From assembly GCA_964200185.2 (NCBI GenBank), contig CAXNAD020000088.1:1-30601 (forward strand): a stretch of DNA of 30,601 nucleotides, given 5' to 3'. A program made the position numbers and the translations under genes. The DNA comes from Choristocarpus tenellus KU-1152 (taxonomy: Eukaryota; Phaeophyceae). Below are positions 26,730 to 30,601 of this stretch, piece by piece (position 1 is the first letter of the stretch; each line of letters opens with the position of its first letter). Under the pieces are notes generated by a model, which saw only the letters and a program-made list of their open reading frames with translations, was not told the DNA's origin and did not search any database.

Positions 26730-29700
26730 GTTCATGAGAGGGTGCCAGTTGTGCAGTAAACAATAATAATAATATTGGGATGGTCACTTTCAGAGGCATC
26801 ATCATGTCCAACCACAAGATACACTCTAGATACACACATGATAAAGACAAGATAAACACAAGATAAACACAAGAAAAAACCAGCAACACGATTACAAACC
26901 AAATTTTCAAGAATAAGAATAATAATTACAATTTTTTTTCATAGTAGTGCAGTAGTGCAAATAACTATTGTAAGTGTAAGGAGCTTGTGCAATTGGAGAG
27001 CTTTGTGGTCGGATGAATGTTATTTGAAATGTAGTACTTTGTGTTGTGCTTGTGGAAGGAACAGTTTGCAATGGAACTATCAGCGGCATACAACTCATTT
27101 CAATAGATTATAGAGATGTGTGTGCTTTGCGGTATCCGCACTCTTTCCTCTCCATGGTATAGATTTGAAGGTCAGAAGATGCTTAGACCCATCAATGTAC
27201 TCACACATTTTAAGGCAGTGGCTCTTGAAAGCATAACTTCTCAAATGTTATCCATTGCCTCCAAGCTGTAACATAGCAATACTAAAGCTGTGTAGTGCCA
27301 TTTTCAAATGTAGGGTTGGTCAACTGGACTATGAATCATGACTATGATTTCGGTGAGGCACACGTTTAGCCCCTCAGTGCCTTTTGTTAGAAATAGATTT
27401 TTTTATATAATTTTTTTCACCCTCAAACTGCCAAAACAATTATATTAATGTATCAAACAAGGCCCATCGGGTGGACATTTGAGACAACCAGAACTTGGCT
27501 GCCTTGTGGCAGACCTCTGTAGAGTCTGGAGCCCACCCTTGTCTTCCTTAAGGCCTTTGAGGCCTTTCTTGTCCTAATCACGTCGCTACCGTAGGGATGG
27601 AAATTGTCACTGGTCTTTGGTTTTGATGTTTTGAAATATTTTTTTGAAACGTTTTTGTCATGCTTCTTTTTTTTTACCCTAAGGGGAAAAAAATGTATTG
27701 TTACGTTTTTTGAAGGGGACTGTCACCCGTTGAAGTCTTGTGGTGATGTTTGATGTTTGATGTTTGTGGATGTATCTCATCAATGTGCGCTCATTACAGT
27801 TCTTATGGCAGTTCGAGATCTCTCTCAAGGGGGTTACACCTTTGGACTAAAAGTAAAAAGAATGAAGATGATAGTAAAAAGAAATAATTATGCGAGTGTT
27901 GTCTGTCCCATATTAAAAAAAGTAAAAATAATCAAGTCTAAGTCTGAGTTAGGACATATTTGGCATATTGCAAACAAACTGGTGTTGACGAGTTTGTTTG
28001 ATGGATATGGATGCAGACTACAACTGCCTGTATCAAGAGTAGCCATGACCGTAAAGGGTGAGAACTAACCAAGGGTGAACTAACCAAGGGTGAGATGCAA
28101 TAGTATGCAGTAGGTGGTACAGGTTTGTAGACAGTAAGTGTTAACAGTGACAGACTAAGGAAACACTAAGGAAACATTACTGTTATTACCACAGAACAGA
28201 GCAATAGACACCACAGGGTGATGGAACTGAACTGTATCTCTGTATGACAGGGACAATAGCCTATGTTTCAGCAAATGCCACTTCACTTCCATTTCTTCCT
28301 CTCCCGCTGTGACCCACCATGCTCTAATATCAGCCTGTGTGTGTGTGTGTGTGTGTTTGCATGCCTTTGCTGTGTGGAAGCAGGAAAAAGATCTCAAGAA
28401 GGCTGAATCCATCACAAGTAGAGAGAAGGAGATACTGATTGCTCTGATGATGAGATTTCTGCTCATGAAGGGTAAGCCTGTGTAAGTTCCTTCCCTGTTG
28501 GGTTATTATTAACAGGGTAGGAAGAGGAGTCTGGGGTGGGAGCATGTTGAGAAATATGTATTGTATTATCATCACACTAAGGCCTCTCCATATCACACCC
28601 CTTAGTGTTAATTTGTGGTAATGTGCTAATGCCTATGTTTTATTTAATTGGTTCTTTTGAGGTTCACCAATGAACTTTATCGATTATAGTTTGTACTTTT
28701 TATTTTATTTTGTTCTGTTGGTTCTGAACCACAGTTAGTATACTACAGTTCTTGCTTGTGGAGAGCAAGTGGAAGGTCGTTTTGATGTGAGTGAACTATG
28801 ATGTATGGTGATAGTCAAGAGTGCCAATAGTGGCAAAAGATGTGAAAGAACAACACGCCTCCATTGAAGCCACTTGCGTCAAAAACCACCTAAACTTGGG
28901 GTCGTTGGGTGACTTGATCAAATTACAGAAGTATTCATTTGTTGTATCAAATGTCGACTCACGACTTGATTTCATTTAACTTTTAACATTCAACATTTGG
29001 CATTCAACATTTAACATTTAACATTTAACAGGCAGGATGCCTGTGGAATCATCCCTACCACCCCCACCCTCTCACTTACCAACCCACCTACCCCTGTCCA
29101 CCCCCCCTGGCACCTACCCTCCTTCCTATTGACCTGCTGCAGTCCATCTAACCCTAACCCTGACCCATCATATATTAAAAATAGTTAGGAGTCCAACACA
29201 ATATGTTCTCATAAGATGTAGCTTTAGTGTTTGACTTCTATTGTACTGATATTATGGTGTAGGTTTAGGGTTTGATAAAACAATATTGTTCATGTCCATA
29301 CCAATCAATGCCTCCAATAGAGGTTACACTCAGGTTTGGGTCTTCCATGTAGGTTTATTTTCTCCTCTGATGGTTCTAGATGTGTGTCAATCTCCTTCTC
29401 TGCAACTGTCTATACAGTATGTGTATCAATCCGTAACCGTTGAATTCTGCACACAACATGCACCTGTAACACTTACAACACTTGTAACGGGGGGGGTTTT
29501 CATCAGGATCAAACCATTCACCTCCTAACCCTCCTCCCAGGTCTGAAGAATGAGCCAATAACAAAGGATGAGATCCTGAAGCAAGTTATTGGGAAAGTGG
29601 GAGAGGGTATGCGAAAAAGGGGTGTCCTCAAATACATTCTTGGCATGGCTGATGAGGCTCTGAGAAACACCTTTGGCTATCGGCTAAAGGCATCTCCTGA

Positions 29701-29749
29701 AGGGAAACCATACACAGTGAAGGACACCTACTACCTCATGAACACCCTG
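24986..29749 (+). CDS. NSMCE3: SMC5/6 complex subunit NSE3 (MAGE family), 3' partial
   Basis: NSE3 pairs with the RING protein NSE1 and the kleisin NSE4 in the SMC5/6 complex and binds DNA through its winged-helix MAGE homology domain. Four exons (24986-25087, 25318-25458, 28384-28471, 29541-29749) join in one frame. The order is a basic/Ser-rich start (MSQSRRSTRSRQTQD), an acidic then Gly/Ser-rich linker (SDEEES), and then the MAGE domain. Within the domain, REKEILIALMMRFLLMKG matches human NSMCE3 LKVSELVQFLLIKDQ, and PITKDEILKQVIGK matches IPIKRADILKHVIGD. Further on, ADEALRNTFGYRL matches AAERLQYVFGYKL, and TYYLMNTL matches TYILINTL. The second winged helix must lie beyond the window. Animals outside mammals usually have a single MAGE gene, supporting NSMCE3 rather than another MAGE. 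Human sequence is recalled, not aligned. Confidence 0.88.
25318..25458 (+). CDS. NSMCE3: NSMCE3 exon 2
   Basis: Acceptor acctccag|CGA; donor CCAG|GTGGGT. Phase 0 in and out, 47 codons. Acidic (YSDEEESMEP), then Gly/Ser-rich, ending DDLTQSQ. A competing donor four bases further (GG|GTATGT) would change phase. Confidence 0.78.
26217..26315 (+). CDS. Possible extra (cassette) exon in NSMCE3 intron 2
   Basis: A protein-like open stretch ends at an excellent donor, CTAGAG|GTATGT (26316). If the acceptor is actttgaacag|GAG (26217), the exon is 99 nt, phase 0 in and out, and would insert 33 residues (EWEDGDDSGLISFSQALQER, then WVADPLDCKIVLE) between NSMCE3 exons 2 and 3 without changing frame. A longer version using acceptor tccatag|G at 26150 also reads as protein (LTVLESDYLHTSWDVTIINF) but enters in phase 2, which does not fit its neighbours. 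I do not recognise the peptide in either form. It may be a real lineage-specific NSMCE3 exon, an exon of something else, or chance. Confidence 0.4.
26695..26729. repeat. (TAA)n microsatellite
   Basis: About eleven TAA units, with a shorter aataat run again at about 26762-26774. Confidence 0.97.
28336..28357. repeat. (GT)n microsatellite before exon 3
   Basis: Eleven GT units, 27 bases upstream of the NSMCE3 exon 3 acceptor, in the place where a polypyrimidine tract is expected. Confidence 0.95.
28384..28471 (+). CDS. NSMCE3: NSMCE3 exon 3, start of MAGE homology domain
   Basis: Acceptor tggaagcag|GAA; donor AAGG|GTAAGC. Phase 0 in, phase 1 out. It encodes EKDLKKAESITSREKEILIA and LMMRFLLMK, the first helix of the MAGE domain (compare human LVQFLLIKD). 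Confidence 0.87.
28983..29031. repeat. Short tandem repeat (ttaacatt/tcaacatt)n
   Basis: Six to seven degenerate 7-9 bp units built on aacattt. Confidence 0.85.
29148..29166. repeat. Telomere-like (CCCTAA)n block
   Basis: About three C-rich units, the last with one change. Confidence 0.82.
29541..29749 (+). CDS. NSMCE3: NSMCE3 exon 4, MAGE homology domain
   Basis: Acceptor cctcctcccag|GT completes Gly with exon 3. Donor CTG|GTCAGT is chosen because the human protein block ends NTL here; it leaves phase 0. Reading on would give a short tail (VSCVLLLLQT) and a stop. It encodes PITKDEILKQVIGKVGEGM, GMADEALRNTFGYRLKASPE and KDTYYLMNTL, the body of winged helix A. Confidence 0.87.
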
Positions 29750-30601
29750 GTCAGTTGTGTCTTGCTTCTATTGCAAACATGAGCGGAACATGGCCAGAAC
29801 ATGACCAGAACATGACCAGAACATGACCAGAACCACCACAACAAATGTTCCCCAAGGACAGAGAAATACGTGTCCCATGCTTGTGTAGGGTATGTAACTT
29901 TTGATCAAAATTCCAAAACCTGATGTGATTCTTCATTCTCAATGAGTAAGTATTTCATCCTTTTTGTCGATATCATATGTGCAACTCCTTCCTTTTTAGT
30001 GAACGTTGCTGACCTTGATAGAAATTGATAGACATTGATATAGAATCAAAAGATGCACAGCTAACTGAAACTGACTCCAACCAGAATGACTCATATTTCC
30101 AATAGAAATATCTGGTGGTACAATATGTGTCAGTATAGCATACTACTACGTAGTACTAAAAAGAATAGAAAGGGTACAACATACAAGAATATGCAACAGG
30201 CACTATCAAAATACACATGTGTACCTGGGAAATTGTGCTGCACTGGTGGGTTTTGTTGATGAATCACGCATGAATCTTGCACGAATCGTACACAAGAAGG
30301 CGAACAGTGGTACAACATTACGTAACTGTTGTTAGGAACGGCTCTACACGTGGAGTAATCTAGAACAGTTTTCGGCTACCTTAACCCTTGTTAGGAAATA
30401 CTTAACAAGGAAGTGATCACAAGTGAATTGTGACAACTAGTGCATTGCCCTCAACCTGGGGCACAATGCTGGTCCCCATCACCCCTACCTGAGGGAGGGT
30501 GGCAGATGCTGTAGGTATGTTCACTGTGCTTTCCGTTCAGGCCACCGGCCCCCTCCCCCAATAGCTCTCTCCAGGAAGAAAATATGAAAATATTTCAATA
30601 C
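29750..30601. other. NSMCE3 intron 4 (continues beyond window)
   Basis: No exon for the second half of the MAGE domain was found. It includes a 12-bp tandem repeat at 29786-29833 and a short inverted repeat (ccttgtta / taacaagg) near 30387-30410. Confidence 0.6.
29786..29833. repeat. 12-bp tandem repeat, four copies
   Basis: Four head-to-tail units of gaacatgaccag; the first has one substitution (gaacatggccag). It lies 37 bases after the NSMCE3 exon 4 donor. Confidence 0.96.

Larger units (their letters stand above)
25459..28383. other. NSMCE3 intron 2 (2.9 kb)
   Basis: Contains a possible extra exon near 26150-26315, a TAA microsatellite, and an unassigned 103-residue plus-strand open frame at 27757-28068. 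No other gene is recognised. Confidence 0.65.
28472..29540. other. NSMCE3 intron 3
   Basis: No gene. It holds a short aacattt repeat array (28983-29031) and a telomere-like taaccctaaccctgaccc block (29148-29166). Confidence 0.7.

Noticed and set aside
26542-26910. 122-residue minus-strand frame rich in Leu
   Set aside because: The Leu run is the translation of the TAA microsatellite; no other support.

Overview
This window is eukaryotic nuclear DNA, almost certainly from an animal. Coding sequence is broken into short exons with GT-AG (and some GC-AG) introns, the intergenic and intronic DNA is full of microsatellites, minisatellites and decayed retroelements, and there are short interstitial TTAGGG-type blocks. 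Protein sequences are far from human, so an invertebrate is likely. The exact group cannot be read from the sequence; one small assembly gap is present.

The first 21.7 kb hold the 3' part of one large plus-strand gene, the kinetochore protein ROD (KNTC1). I could follow 18 exons (610-21706). Every exon-exon junction keeps phase, giving one open frame of about 1144 residues that ends in TAA. It matches, in order, the C-terminal alpha-solenoid (Rod_C region) of ROD as I remember it from human. The N-terminal beta-propeller and the first part of the solenoid lie upstream of the window. Intron 3 carries an antisense LINE tail. Introns 4 and 5 carry tandem repeats. Introns 15 and 17 carry unidentified, broken, coding-like sequence.

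From 21.7 to 25.0 kb is an intergenic region with a degraded plus-strand LINE (reverse transcriptase to C-terminal tail, catalytic section missing) and unidentified broken reading frames.

From 24986 a second plus-strand gene begins: NSMCE3 (MAGE-family subunit of SMC5/6). Four phase-consistent exons give an acidic, disordered N-terminus followed by the first half of the MAGE homology domain. The gene runs off the 3' end. A possible extra in-frame exon lies in its second intron.

The two genes act in related but separate processes: ROD in the RZZ spindle-checkpoint complex at kinetochores, NSMCE3 in SMC5/6 DNA repair and chromosome segregation. I found no convincing evidence of a new biological system. 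The most useful second-look items are the paired GC-AG introns, the possible NSMCE3 cassette exon and the unidentified coding-like blocks.
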